Shown one piece after another: positions 15,858 through 25,680 of a stretch of 64,000 nucleotides of DNA (positions are counted from its first letter, which is position 1; each line of letters begins with the position of its first letter). The position numbers were made by a program, and so were the translations under genes. The stretch is from Chitinophaga sp. YR627 (GTDB taxonomy: Bacteria; Bacteroidota; Bacteroidia; Chitinophagales; Chitinophagaceae). Below the pieces are notes generated by a model. It saw only the letters and a list, made by a program, of their open reading frames with translations, made no database searches and had not been told where the DNA came from. The DNA lies in the NCBI RefSeq assembly GCF_900114995.1, contig NZ_FOUX01000006.1:682001-746000 (forward strand). The letters run 5' to 3'.

Positions 15858-18425
15858 ATGCGATTGAAAGGAATATTATACAGCATGGCTTTGCTATTGT
15901 TCGTGCAGACCGTCACCGCGCAACTGCGCCTGCGGAATGAAAAACTACAACTGGAATGGACAAAGCAGAAAGATGGATACCAGTTATCAGCTATCCGCAC
16001 AGATGGAAAGACCCTGCTCAACCCATCCGGCAAATATTTGCTGCTCTATAGTGCGGATAAACCAGACAGTATACCTGACCTGCAACTGGCCAATACACAT
16101 CCGGGTGGTTTCTCCCTGGCCGACTATCGCTACCTGGTAAAGAACTGGGAAGACAATCTCCGCCCGGTGAATATGAATACGGCCGGTATACCGCTTCATT
16201 TCTATCCTGAACAGGTAGAGCAAACAGCTGCCGGAGAACTGGTCTTTACCCACAAAGACAGTTATGGAGAATATAAAGCCAGCTGGCAACTCGATCAACA
16301 GTTTCAACATGATATCTTAGTCAATATCACTTTTACCGCTAAAAAAGCCGGTTACTACGCCATCGCTACCCCCACACTGGCCACCGCTAAACAGGATGCG
16401 CCTGAGTTTGGGATGATACCCGGCTTCTTCCAGAGCGCCATCGTACAACCTGACCTGGTACTCAGCTATGGTTACGGACAAGGCATTCCCAATAAACCAG
16501 TCATTTTCCGCGAACGCACTGCCAGTACTTTGAGTCCGCTGATCACGACACAAGGCATCACCATGGCTGTCATTCCCGCACCCGGTTCCAGCCGTGATCC
16601 CTGGGAAAAGGACCATTACACGCACCAGCAATGGAAACTGGGACTGTCCGTGATGAACCGGGAAGGCCGCTTTACGCCGGTCGCCTATCACCCCGTCCTG
16701 GGAGAAATGGATTCTTATATGCAGTCCGGAGAACAACGGACCTTCTCTTTCCGGTATACGATCCAGGCGGCAGACTGGTACACCGTGTACCAGCATGCGG
16801 TGAACGACGTTTATCACTTTGCAGACTTCCTCAAACTGAAGACGACCCGGCAATCACTCTCCGACAGGATCATGTCGATCCTGCACTATCTCGGAGACGA
16901 CAGCACCTCCATGTGGAAGACCTTTGACTACAAAGGCCTGAAAATAGGTGCGCAGTCCTATCTCGGCGGTGTGGTCGGCTCCGGAGGGGATGCCATGAAA
17001 AACTCCGATTACGGCGCTATGTGGATGCTGGCTACCATCACCGGAGATACTACTTTACTGCACCAGCGTCTGCCCGCAGCCCGTAATTTTAAACTCGTAC
17101 AGCAACAGGCGGAACCCGGCTTTTTCCAGGGCGCTGCCGTAGGACAATATTACCTCTGGAAAAAACAGCGTTTTACGGAGGAATGGGGCACTTATGTGGA
17201 GCCGGTGGCACTCACCTACTACACCATGCTGGATATCGGGAATATCCTCCTCTTTCAGCCCAAAGACGAGGCACTGAGAGAACGCCTTAGACTGGGCGCT
17301 GATAAATTGCTGGAATGGCAGCATCCGGATGGTCAATGGGAAGTGGGATATGACGGCAGCAGCACAAAGGCTGTTTTTACGGATATCCCGGACCTGCGGC
17401 CGACTTTCTACGGACTGCTCGTTGCCTACCGTATCCTGCAGGATGATAAGTACCTGACGGCTGCCAGGAAAGGGGCAGACTGGCTGATCCGGGAAGGCGT
17501 CCGTAAAGGTAGTTTCCTCGGCGTATGCGGGGATGCGCGTTTTGTGGCCGACTTCGCCACTGGTCAGACGGTACAGGCGCTGCTTGACCTCTATGAAAGC
17601 TGTGGTGATGAAAAGTATAAAGCTGCTGCAATCACGGCTGCAAGAATTTATACGGCTTCCATCTACACACATCCGATCCCTTCCACAGAAAGTAAAATGG
17701 TTAATGGACAGCAATGGGCAGACTGGCAGATCAGCCAGGCAGGACTCAGTTTTGAACACGGTGGTAGTCTGGGATCGGCTAATGCACACGGTCCGATCAT
17801 GCTGGCCAGTCATGCCGGTATGTTCGTCCGCCTGTTCGCCCTCACACATGATTCACTCTTTATCAATATGGCGCGAGCCGCTGTACTGGGTCGCGACGCT
17901 TTTGTTGACACAGAAACGAGTGTAGCTTCCTACTACTGGCGGACCATGAATAAAGGCGCAGGCCCTTATCCGCATCATGCCTGGTGGCAGGTAGGACTGC
18001 TGACCGACTATCTGGTGTCAGAAGTTGCGCTCCGCAGTAATAACGGGATCAGTTTCCCGAAAGGATTCGTCACACCCAAGGTGGGGCCGCATGCCTGTTA
18101 CGGATTCGCCTCTGGTCAGTTATTTGGTAAAGCGGTCAACCTGTATATGCCCGATGGATGGTTGAAAGTAAATAATCCGCTGGTCGATTATCTCAGTGCA
18201 AAGAGCCCATCCGGAAAAGAAACATATATCCTGCTGCTCAACAATGATGATACGCCACAACAGACAACGGTCACTATCAACAATGGTAAAACGCCGCTTG
18301 TGAAAGCACAGCAGGTAAAACTGCTCAATGCAGATGGAAGCGTTGAAGATGAAAAACTATCTGGTCAGCAATGGTCGGTGAACATACCGCCATATGGCCT
18401 GAAAATAATTGCACTCAGCTTATGA
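15858..18425 (+). CDS. Large secreted protein with predicted alpha/alpha-toroid core; candidate glycan-active enzyme
   Basis: An 855-residue protein with a signal peptide (1-22, ending VTAQ). Residues about 23-320 look like beta-sandwich; about 330-720 are helical with repeated patterns of an (alpha/alpha)n toroid such as YGAMWMLATI, GQTVQALLDLYESCGDEKYK and PHHAWWQVGLLTDYL; about 740-855 is a C-terminal beta domain (LLLNNDDTPQQTTVTI). Toroids with this layout are common among glycoside hydrolases and polysaccharide lyases, and conserved-looking W/H/D-rich stretches support catalysis, but I cannot name a family. Automated pipelines may call related proteins phosphodiesterases; I see no phosphodiesterase motif. 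Its stop overlaps the start of the symporter gene (ATGA), so translation is coupled. Confidence 0.6.
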   Translation: MRLKGILYSMALLLFVQTVTAQLRLRNEKLQLEWTKQKDGYQLSAIRTDGKTLLNPSGKYLLLYSADKPDSIPDLQLANTHPGGFSLADYRYLVKNWEDNLRPVNMNTAGIPLHFYPEQVEQTAAGELVFTHKDSYGEYKASWQLDQQFQHDILVNITFTAKKAGYYAIATPTLATAKQDAPEFGMIPGFFQSAIVQPDLVLSYGYGQGIPNKPVIFRERTASTLSPLITTQGITMAVIPAPGSSRDPWEKDHYTHQQWKLGLSVMNREGRFTPVAYHPVLGEMDSYMQSGEQRTFSFRYTIQAADWYTVYQHAVNDVYHFADFLKLKTTRQSLSDRIMSILHYLGDDSTSMWKTFDYKGLKIGAQSYLGGVVGSGGDAMKNSDYGAMWMLATITGDTTLLHQRLPAARNFKLVQQQAEPGFFQGAAVGQYYLWKKQRFTEEWGTYVEPVALTYYTMLDIGNILLFQPKDEALRERLRLGADKLLEWQHPDGQWEVGYDGSSTKAVFTDIPDLRPTFYGLLVAYRILQDDKYLTAARKGADWLIREGVRKGSFLGVCGDARFVADFATGQTVQALLDLYESCGDEKYKAAAITAARIYTASIYTHPIPSTESKMVNGQQWADWQISQAGLSFEHGGSLGSANAHGPIMLASHAGMFVRLFALTHDSLFINMARAAVLGRDAFVDTETSVASYYWRTMNKGAGPYPHHAWWQVGLLTDYLVSEVALRSNNGISFPKGFVTPKVGPHACYGFASGQLFGKAVNLYMPDGWLKVNNPLVDYLSAKSPSGKETYILLLNNDDTPQQTTVTINNGKTPLVKAQQVKLLNADGSVEDEKLSGQQWSVNIPPYGLKIIALSL

Positions 18426-20215
18426 TGAAATCAGCGATAGATACTACGGTTATATTCATTTTTTCAGCCTTCGTACTGATCATAGGATTGCTGTTTGCCC
18501 GTACCGGCAGAAATATGAAATCTTTCTTTGCCGGTGGCGAAGCAGTCCCCTGGTTTATTGGTGGCCTCTCTCTTTTTATGAGCTTCTTTTCTGCGGGCAC
18601 TTTTGTCGCCTGGGGTAGTATCGCTTATAAGTATGGGTTCGTATCCGTTACAATACAATGGACCATGTGCCTCGGGGGCATTATCACCGCCTTCCTGCTG
18701 GCGCCCCGCTGGAAACGTACAGGTACTTTGACAGCGGCAGAATTTATTCGCCAGCGACTGGGTACACCGGTGCAGAAATTTTATGTCAATATCTTCCTGC
18801 TGGTCTCCCTGTTCAATAAAGGCGCCGTATTATATCCCGTAGCAAAACTGGTCAGCGTATCACTGGGTTTCCCATTGACCACCTGTACCATCGTGCTGGG
18901 TTTGATGATGATCGCGTATACGGCTATCGGTGGTTTGTGGGCCGTGATGGTGACGGACATTCTGCAGTTCGTGATCCTTACAGCAGCTGTACTGATGGTA
19001 TTGCCTTTATCACTCGATGCCGCAGGTGGCTGGGCAAAGTTCACACAACAGGTACCCGCTGATTTCTTCAATATCATCAACGGTGAATACTCCATCGGTT
19101 TCATTCTTGCCTTTGCGTTATACCATATCAGCTACATCGGTGGTAACTGGACCTTTGTACAGCGTTACACGAGTGTAGATTCTCCGAAATCAGCGAAGAA
19201 AGTAGCCTTTTTATTTGCGGCATTATACCTGATTAGTCCGGTGATATGGATGCTGCCACCCATGATCTATCGGAGTATCGATCCGGCATTGACAGGACTG
19301 AATACAGAGAATGCCTATTTGCAGGTCTGCCGCTTAGTATTGCCTCCCGGACTCATGGGACTCATGCTGACAGGTATGTACTTCTCTACATCCGCCACTG
19401 CAAATACTACCCTGAACGTCACATCCGCCGTGATCACCAATGATATCTATAAGGCATTGATCAATCCAGCCGCCAGCGACCGGCAGCTGATAAGAGTAGC
19501 ACGCCTCTCCGGTTTATTACTGGGAATCGGGATGATCGGTGTTGCCTTACTCGTGCCCGCAGCAGGTGGGATGATTGAAGTCGTACTTAGCATCGCCGCT
19601 ATTACCGGTGGTCCGTCACTCCTGCCACCCTTGTGGGCATTGTTTTCAAAGAAACTGACCGGCAAAGCGGCATATATCATCTCAGGTGTAAGTCTGCTGA
19701 TTAACCTCGTGTTTAAACTGCTGGTACCGGTACTGACTACACTAAAACTAAGCCGTTCAGAAGAGATGCTGTTAGGTGTAGGATTGCCATTCATGTTATT
19801 GCTGCTCTATGAATTTGTCATCGCACCTGAAGAAGCAGCAAAGGAATACCTGGCGTACCGCGTCTTTCGCGCACAACAGCAGGATGAAGCAGCGGCACAA
19901 TCCGCAGCAGAAAAAGAAGCCATTCGTAAACAAAATCTTTTTGGATTGCGCGTGATCGCATTCTCACTCGCATTTACCGCCTTATTGCTCTACGTATTGA
20001 GTATACTGGCTTCCAGCGGTAATCTGCTGGTGGCATTGATCGCAAGCGCCATCCTGCTGGCAGCCATTATTCCGCTGCGTGCGGTATGGAAGATGCGTAA
20101 ACAAACCGGATACATGCTACAAAATAACCTTCCCGTAGAAGCGCGTGATGCTCACCATCACCTGAAAAACAGGGAATCAAAAAACGAAGCTTATGATGAA
20201 AGAACAAGGCAGTGA
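18422..20215 (+). CDS. Sodium/solute symporter (SSS family)
   Basis: A 597-residue inner membrane protein with about 13-14 helices and the SSS-family pattern: the early FFAGGEAVPWFIGGLSLFMS segment (residues 36-55 of this start), GGLWAVMVTDILQF in helix 5, and a conserved helix with TGMYFSTSATANTTLNVTSA that supplies sodium-site serine/threonine residues. It probably takes up the monosaccharide, uronic acid or similar product released by the neighbouring enzymes. The start at 18422 overlaps the preceding stop as ATGA; an in-frame start 51 bases earlier would lie inside the upstream gene. The C-terminal about 120 residues add an extra cytosolic loop and two or three helices. Its 3' end overlaps the next gene by 23 bases. 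Confidence 0.9.
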   Translation: MMKSAIDTTVIFIFSAFVLIIGLLFARTGRNMKSFFAGGEAVPWFIGGLSLFMSFFSAGTFVAWGSIAYKYGFVSVTIQWTMCLGGIITAFLLAPRWKRTGTLTAAEFIRQRLGTPVQKFYVNIFLLVSLFNKGAVLYPVAKLVSVSLGFPLTTCTIVLGLMMIAYTAIGGLWAVMVTDILQFVILTAAVLMVLPLSLDAAGGWAKFTQQVPADFFNIINGEYSIGFILAFALYHISYIGGNWTFVQRYTSVDSPKSAKKVAFLFAALYLISPVIWMLPPMIYRSIDPALTGLNTENAYLQVCRLVLPPGLMGLMLTGMYFSTSATANTTLNVTSAVITNDIYKALINPAASDRQLIRVARLSGLLLGIGMIGVALLVPAAGGMIEVVLSIAAITGGPSLLPPLWALFSKKLTGKAAYIISGVSLLINLVFKLLVPVLTTLKLSRSEEMLLGVGLPFMLLLLYEFVIAPEEAAKEYLAYRVFRAQQQDEAAAQSAAEKEAIRKQNLFGLRVIAFSLAFTALLLYVLSILASSGNLLVALIASAILLAAIIPLRAVWKMRKQTGYMLQNNLPVEARDAHHHLKNRESKNEAYDERTRQ

Positions 20216-22469
20216 AGGAAGACAGTTAAAGACGCTCCGCTATGAAACCGATCTGATTGTTACCGGTGGCGGACTGGCAGGTGTTTGTTGTGCAATTACC
20301 GCTGCCCGTGCTGGCATAAAGGTCATATTGGTACAGGACAGGCCCGTACTGGGTGGTAACTCCTCCAGCGAAGTAAGGCTCTGGGTATTAGGTGCTACTT
20401 CACACATGGGCAATAATAACCGCTGGGCCCGCGAAGGCGGTGTCGTGGATGAGATCATGACAGAAAATATCTGGCGTAATCCTGATGGTAATCCGCTTAT
20501 CTACGATACGATCTTACTGGAGAAAGTGACCAGCGAACCCAATATCAGCTTGTTGCTGAATACCGCCGTATTCGAAGTAAAGAAAAGATCAGCTGATACC
20601 ATTGAAGGGGTAATGGCCTTCTGTAGTCAGAATAGTACCCTGTATGAATTGAATGCACCACTGTTTTGCGATGCTTCCGGAGATGGGATTGTCGCCTTTC
20701 TCGCAGGCGCTGCCTTTCGCATGGGTGCAGAAAGTGAAGGCGAGTTTGGAGAGCAGTTTGCACCTACCGCTGAATATGGCGAACTGTTAGGACACTCCCT
20801 GTATTTCTACACAAAAGATACCGGGCGTCCAACCACCTTTGTACCACCGGCCTATGCGTTGAAAGATATTACTGCAATCCCCCGTTACAGACGTATCAAC
20901 AGTCAGGATCAGGGTTGTCAGTTCTGGTGGATAGAATACGGCGGCCGGCTGGATACCGTACACGATACAGAAACCATTAAGTGGGAACTCTGGAAAGTCG
21001 TATATGGGATCTGGAATCACATCAAGAATTCCGGCTTATTTCCTGAAGCTGATACCATGACCCTGGAATGGGTGGGACAGATACCTGGTAAACGCGAAAG
21101 CAGACGTTTTGAAGGAGATTATATGCTGCGTCAACAGGATATTGTACTGCAGAATACACACGCTGATGCCGTCGCCTACGGCGGATGGTCGATCGACCTG
21201 CATCCTGCAGATGGTATCTTCAGTGAAAAGCCTGCCTGTAATCAATGGCACAGCAAAGGCGTTTATCAGATCCCTTACAGATGTCTCTATAGCCATAACG
21301 TTAGTAACCTGTTCCTGGCAGGTCGTATTATCAGTGCGTCTCACGTCGCTTTTGGCTCCAGCAGGGTAATGGGTACCAGCGCCTGTGGCGCGCAGGCCGT
21401 TGGTATGGCAGCTGCCTTGTGTCGTGCGCATAATATGCATCCGCGTGATTTATTACAGGAAGAGCGGTTAAAGGAGTTACAAACGGCATTGACCAGAACA
21501 GGGCAGTACATTCCGCAGCTGAACGTGTACGATGAACAGGACCTGGTGCATGATGCGGTCATTACTGCCAGCAGTGAATATGTATTGCGTAGTTTAAAAG
21601 CAGATGGAGACTATATCTCCCTGGATGCTTCCATGGCCCAGTTACTGCCACTAAAAGCAGGGCATATCCCCCCGTTAACTGTTTATGCAGATGTAAAGGA
21701 AGCAACGGTTTTACAGGTCTCCCTGCGTACCAGTAGCCGTCAGTCTCATCATACACCTGATGTGATTTTGCAGGAACTATCTCTTCCGCTGAAGCCGGGA
21801 CAGCAGGCAGTTTTTGTATCTTTAGATACATTTCTCCCTGAAGATCATTACGTATTCGTCTGCTTTATGCAAAATGAAAATATCCGTTTGCGGAGCAGCA
21901 GTGATCGGGTCAGTGGCATTCTCACCGTATTCAATAAAACAAATCCTGCTGTATCCAATTATGGCGCACAAACGCCTCCGGAGGATATAGGCGTGGAAGC
22001 CTTTGAATTCTGGTGCCCGGAACGTCGTCCTGCGGGTAAAAATCTCGCGATCGACATACCCGGAGGGATTGCGCTGTTTAGTGCGGCTAACGTGCGGAAC
22101 GGCATCAATCGTCCCACTTTTCAGCCGAATATCTGGCTGGCGGATAGCACGGACAGCGACCCGCGACTGACGCTGAACTGGCCGGAAAAAAAGACCATAC
22201 GCGAGATAGAGCTGGTATTTGATACTGACTTTGACCATCCGATGGAAAACGTGATCTATCATCACCCGGAAAGAGCCATGCCGTTTTGTGTAAATGCATT
22301 TGTGATCTGTAACGACCGGAACGAAGCTATCATACGGGTAGATGATAATCACCATTCGCTGCAACGTATTGTGCTGCCGGAGCCGGTGATCACCAGCAAA
22401 CTGACCATCCACCTGAAAGGGACGCATGGGAATACGCCGGCCGGATTATTTGCTGTAAGGTGTTATTAG
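20193..22469 (+). CDS. FAD-dependent oxidoreductase of the PF12831 type
   Basis: A 758-residue protein without signal peptide. The N-terminal Rossmann dinucleotide motif TGGGLAGVCCAITAARAG (residues 21-38) followed by LGGNSSSEVR is typical of the FAD-dependent oxidoreductases often found in polysaccharide and sugar-acid loci. A second conserved region, NLFLAGRIISASHVAFGSSR (about 371-390), closes the FAD domain, and about 480-758 form a long beta-rich C-terminal extension with no recognised function. The reaction is unknown; oxidation of a sugar or cyclitol derivative is likely from context. It overlaps the symporter gene by 23 bases. A second ATG follows directly at 20196. Confidence 0.8.
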   Translation: MMKEQGSEGRQLKTLRYETDLIVTGGGLAGVCCAITAARAGIKVILVQDRPVLGGNSSSEVRLWVLGATSHMGNNNRWAREGGVVDEIMTENIWRNPDGNPLIYDTILLEKVTSEPNISLLLNTAVFEVKKRSADTIEGVMAFCSQNSTLYELNAPLFCDASGDGIVAFLAGAAFRMGAESEGEFGEQFAPTAEYGELLGHSLYFYTKDTGRPTTFVPPAYALKDITAIPRYRRINSQDQGCQFWWIEYGGRLDTVHDTETIKWELWKVVYGIWNHIKNSGLFPEADTMTLEWVGQIPGKRESRRFEGDYMLRQQDIVLQNTHADAVAYGGWSIDLHPADGIFSEKPACNQWHSKGVYQIPYRCLYSHNVSNLFLAGRIISASHVAFGSSRVMGTSACGAQAVGMAAALCRAHNMHPRDLLQEERLKELQTALTRTGQYIPQLNVYDEQDLVHDAVITASSEYVLRSLKADGDYISLDASMAQLLPLKAGHIPPLTVYADVKEATVLQVSLRTSSRQSHHTPDVILQELSLPLKPGQQAVFVSLDTFLPEDHYVFVCFMQNENIRLRSSSDRVSGILTVFNKTNPAVSNYGAQTPPEDIGVEAFEFWCPERRPAGKNLAIDIPGGIALFSAANVRNGINRPTFQPNIWLADSTDSDPRLTLNWPEKKTIREIELVFDTDFDHPMENVIYHHPERAMPFCVNAFVICNDRNEAIIRVDDNHHSLQRIVLPEPVITSKLTIHLKGTHGNTPAGLFAVRCY

Positions 22470-22513
22470 GTGAACATCCTTATCAGCAGGGAATCCCGGT
22501 CAATTCCTTCGAT

Positions 22514-22601
22514 TATACCGTCATTATTCCGTTACTACGCCGGGATCTATCCGCTCCGGAGCGAAGCACATCCGGCGTAATAGCGGCCAACCAACGGTAT
22601 A
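22514..22601. repeat. Three nested inverted repeats in the intergenic gap
   Basis: Outer arms TATACCGT/ACGGTATA (22514-22521 with 22594-22601), middle arms TACGCCGGGAT/ATCCGGCGTA (22536-22546 with 22570-22579, one bulged base) and an inner perfect 12-bp palindrome CGCTCCGGAGCG (22552-22563) are nested symmetrically in the 184-base gap before the last gene of the locus. There is no T run, so this is not a simple terminator. It could be a REP-like element or an mRNA-stabilising or processing structure that sets the level of the last cistron. Confidence 0.5.
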
Positions 22602-22653
22602 GTACGGAGACATAGAAGATAACTGATTGTAAAACAATGCTAAAGAATTACGC

Positions 22654-24612
22654 ATGATGAAGCAATGTATAAAATTGATATTTCTGTTGATTTGTATCGT
22701 GCTGTATAGCATGCGGTATGTCACTGCACAGGATGCGGTTCGTCCGGCGGCACATTGGGTATGTGTCAGTCAGACGGGCTACAACAGCGGCGAACCAATG
22801 CGTTTTACCGTACCTACCGCCATGAGTGGTAGTGTAGATTTTTATATTACTGCGAATGACGGACAGGCGGTGTTATATAAAGGCAAAACTAAGAACGGTA
22901 CCGGCGACTTTACCGGTTTTGTTCCCGATGGACAAGCAAGGGCATATCTCATCCATGTGAAAGGGGGCGACCTGCCGGAAGGCGTATCCTATCCGTTTCG
23001 CATCGGTCCCTGTCTCATAGAAACTGCGGGGCTGGAACCCTCCGTCTGGTTCATGAACGATACACGCAGTATTACAGGTACGCATCATTCTGCATATGGT
23101 GGTTGTCCATGGAGGGATGGTACTTACTATTCCTACGAGATCCCATCGCTGATATGGATGTACCTGTCCAATCCGGCAGCATATGACGCCATGCCCGCGA
23201 CTATTTCCTACGATAGTCTGAAACAGGTCGTGATGGACCCGGGCTATGTATTTGTACGTAACCCCAATGATGAAACAGCCATGGAAGCGGCGCGCAGATA
23301 CTTTACAACGATAGAACCACCACAGGGTACGCGCATTCCGGATGTGATCATGAACCTGCACTGGGGCCTGGGTTATTACCTGGTAAATCCTGAAACAAGG
23401 GATCCGAGTAAAGATCCTTTACCCAAACAATTACATCCGCAAACCCTCGCACAGTTTGCCTTTTTCCTTTATGCTTATCCCTATATCAATAAATGGTTTT
23501 CACCCGCGTTTTATCAGCAGGTACTGACTTTCGCACGTCAGCATTGGAGTGAGACGGGCCTGTTCGATATACAGCGGGAAGTCGGTACGACGAAGGGGAG
23601 ACATGCACCTGGTTTTTCTGTGCTACCGAATCTGCTGATGTACGAAGTAGCAAAACGGGATAAACTACCGGATGCAGACGCTTATATGAAAGCAGCTTAT
23701 CAGCAGACGAAATGGATGATCGATTCCCTTTCCCTGCAGGACCCGCTGGTCACAAAGGGACAACGTATGAGTGAGCACATGCTGATGACCGGACTGGCGG
23801 TCTATCTGCAGCAATATCCAGAACAGGCGCCGGCGGGTCTGGAGAAAAAGATAACGGAATGGGCGGATATAGTGATCAGCCGCTCAGACAATGCCTGGGA
23901 TTTCAGAAGGTATGATATGGAACAAAACTGGACCGTACCGGAGATGAATGAAGTAGGGAATGTGGCCGGTTTTCCTGCGTCCGCATTAATGGCCATTACG
24001 CTATTGAAAGATAAAACAAAGACAGACCGGCTGAAACAGATCGCCTTTGCACATTTTGATAACCTGTATGGGCGCAATCCCCTGAATGTGCATGCCGCCC
24101 ATCATCCGGAAAAAGGATTCGCAGGTATCACAAAAGGATATCCCAGGGGCTATCAGGAGGATGTTTGTGCACGGCTGGAACTCTCCCGTGGTGGACTGAG
24201 CTGTCTGCCGGGAACGGAGATGTATCCGTTCAATCCGCAGGGGAAAGACCGTCATCTGGAAGGATGGATCAACCATAATACCGCCTGGAATATGAGTCTG
24301 GCGGTACTAAGCTGGTATGACAATCATCCGCAGACCATCAACCGGGAGAAAGATGCCATACAGATCAACTGGCAGGCACCGCTGGGGAATGCAGATACAT
24401 TGCCTGTTACGTTATATGTCAATGAAGTGCCGGCCGGCAGGGTATTGCTCACCCTTACAAAAAAGGGTAGCATGACATTTACAGGGAATGCACCTGTTGA
24501 AAAAGACGCCCTGGTACTGGAGGGAAAACGACTGTCGTTAAAAAAAGGCGATCGTCTTAAAGTAGCCTATGGATATGGATTTCTGGAGAGATCGGCTAGT
24601 CTGCAATGGTAG
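22654..24612 (+). CDS. Secreted GH9-like protein
   Basis: A 652-residue protein with signal peptide (to about residue 25, VTAQ). Residues about 30-120 resemble the N-terminal immunoglobulin-like domain of GH9 cellulases (VSQTGYNSGEPMRFTVP), and about 130-560 form an (alpha/alpha)6-type domain whose late segment LYGRNPLNVHAAHHPEKGF (about 470-488) matches the LGxNP...HHR signature of GH9 and related enzymes; a short beta tail follows. GH9 enzymes are mostly endoglucanases or exo-glucosaminidases. The usual double-aspartate catalytic-base motif is not obvious to me, so activity is uncertain. Last gene of the LacI-linked locus; its stop codon directly abuts the stop of the convergent GNAT gene with no base between. 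Confidence 0.6.
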   Translation: MMKQCIKLIFLLICIVLYSMRYVTAQDAVRPAAHWVCVSQTGYNSGEPMRFTVPTAMSGSVDFYITANDGQAVLYKGKTKNGTGDFTGFVPDGQARAYLIHVKGGDLPEGVSYPFRIGPCLIETAGLEPSVWFMNDTRSITGTHHSAYGGCPWRDGTYYSYEIPSLIWMYLSNPAAYDAMPATISYDSLKQVVMDPGYVFVRNPNDETAMEAARRYFTTIEPPQGTRIPDVIMNLHWGLGYYLVNPETRDPSKDPLPKQLHPQTLAQFAFFLYAYPYINKWFSPAFYQQVLTFARQHWSETGLFDIQREVGTTKGRHAPGFSVLPNLLMYEVAKRDKLPDADAYMKAAYQQTKWMIDSLSLQDPLVTKGQRMSEHMLMTGLAVYLQQYPEQAPAGLEKKITEWADIVISRSDNAWDFRRYDMEQNWTVPEMNEVGNVAGFPASALMAITLLKDKTKTDRLKQIAFAHFDNLYGRNPLNVHAAHHPEKGFAGITKGYPRGYQEDVCARLELSRGGLSCLPGTEMYPFNPQGKDRHLEGWINHNTAWNMSLAVLSWYDNHPQTINREKDAIQINWQAPLGNADTLPVTLYVNEVPAGRVLLTLTKKGSMTFTGNAPVEKDALVLEGKRLSLKKGDRLKVAYGYGFLERSASLQW

Positions 24613-25035
24613 TCAGACGGCATAGGCAAAATGCAGGCAGTTCAATATAAATCCGTGATTCAGGTATAACCTGTGCGCGGGATGGAGCTGATAGCCACTA
24701 TCCAGATGTACCTGTTTAACAGCGTGGGTAGTGGCTACTTCCCTTACATGACCGAGTAACTGTGACGCATATCCTTTACCACGATATTCCGGCAGTACAA
24801 ACAGATCATCTATGTAGATCGTTTTACCGGTACGCAGCATATTGATAAACCGGTAGCCGATGATCCCTGCTGCTTTGCCCGTATTATCCGTGATAAAGTC
24901 AAGTATAAATCCACCTTCGATCACTTCCTGCATGGTATCGAGGTAAGTATCAGGATCGAGGTGCGTACGAAACTGTAATACGGGTTGTTTACAGTGCAAC
25001 AGGTCCTCTTTTGTGACGGCTGTTTTAATAGCCAT
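24613..25035 (-). CDS. GNAT-family N-acetyltransferase
   Basis: A 140-residue protein of GNAT fold. The acetyl-CoA-binding motif A is visible as IYIDDLFVLPEYRGKGYASQ (residues 67-86, with the R/Q-x-x-G-x-G/A signature in RGKGYA), followed by QLLGHVREVA and the motif B segment HLDSGYQLHPAHRLYLNHGF. It acetylates an amine of unknown identity in the cytosol. Third gene of a leftward operon with the azoreductase (10-base gap) and an AhpD-like protein, probably controlled by the divergent MocR-type regulator. Confidence 0.85.
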   Translation of the reverse strand: MAIKTAVTKEDLLHCKQPVLQFRTHLDPDTYLDTMQEVIEGGFILDFITDNTGKAAGIIGYRFINMLRTGKTIYIDDLFVLPEYRGKGYASQLLGHVREVATTHAVKQVHLDSGYQLHPAHRLYLNHGFILNCLHFAYAV

Positions 25036-25045
25036 AGCGCATTAT

Positions 25046-25669
25046 TTAAAGCGTGTGAACGAGATCGGTTATTTTCTTTCTGGCATTTTCAATCGCTGCT
25101 TCCCTGGCTTCTGCACCGGCAAACTGCACAGGATACACATTGATGAAGTGGAGATCATGTAGTCCGAGGAAGGCGAATACCCTTTCCAGGTAAGGCTGCA
25201 ACTGGTCCATAGATTGTTCCTGCATAAAGCCCGCTGAGAAGTCCGCCCCCCTCGTATTGATGATATAGACTTTTTTGTTCTTCAGTAAGCCTTCATAATG
25301 GTTATCCTTCTTGCCAAATGTCCTGTTGATCCGCACGATGTTATCTATAAACACCTTGAAATAAGAAGGCACAGAGAAGTTATACATGGGCATGCCAATC
25401 ACGTAGATATCCGCAGCATGTAATCTGTCCACCAGCGCTTCCGACTCCGCCAGCGCAGCGATCATTGCCGGTGTTCGCTCTTCCGGCGGTGTATAGTTAC
25501 CCTGTACAAAAAGCGCAGAAGGATGCGAAGGCGTATCGACAGACAGATCGAGATAGTCAACCGGCAACTTCCCGAACCGGGCATGCAGTGTTGTCATGAA
25601 GTAGGCAGACAATTCCTTTGATACAGAACGCTCATTGCGGATGCTGCTGTCAATATGTAATACTTTCAT
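25046..25669 (-). CDS. FMN-dependent NADH:quinone/azo oxidoreductase (AzoR type)
   Basis: A 207-residue flavodoxin-like protein. It starts MKVLHIDSSIRNERSVSKEL, the FMN-phosphate-binding loop typical of AzoR enzymes; the second signature PMYNFSVPSYFKVFIDNIVR (residues 96-115) lines the FMN site, and NTRGADFS follows. Such enzymes are homodimers that reduce quinones and azo compounds with NADH, protecting against electrophile and thiol stress. It is 11 bases downstream of the AhpD-like gene and 10 bases upstream of the GNAT gene, indicating one transcript. I give no gene symbol because several paralogues are usual. Confidence 0.9.
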   Translation of the reverse strand: MKVLHIDSSIRNERSVSKELSAYFMTTLHARFGKLPVDYLDLSVDTPSHPSALFVQGNYTPPEERTPAMIAALAESEALVDRLHAADIYVIGMPMYNFSVPSYFKVFIDNIVRINRTFGKKDNHYEGLLKNKKVYIINTRGADFSAGFMQEQSMDQLQPYLERVFAFLGLHDLHFINVYPVQFAGAEAREAAIENARKKITDLVHTL

Positions 25670-25680
25670 AAAAGAAGAGA

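Noticed and set aside
16317..16853. 178-codon open frame on the minus strand
   Set aside because: Antisense to the same toroid gene, with no motif and shadow-like composition.
17055..17849. 264-codon open frame on the minus strand
   Set aside because: It lies antisense inside the 855-residue toroid gene and its composition (many C, R, H, S) is typical of a shadow frame; no start context or family motif.
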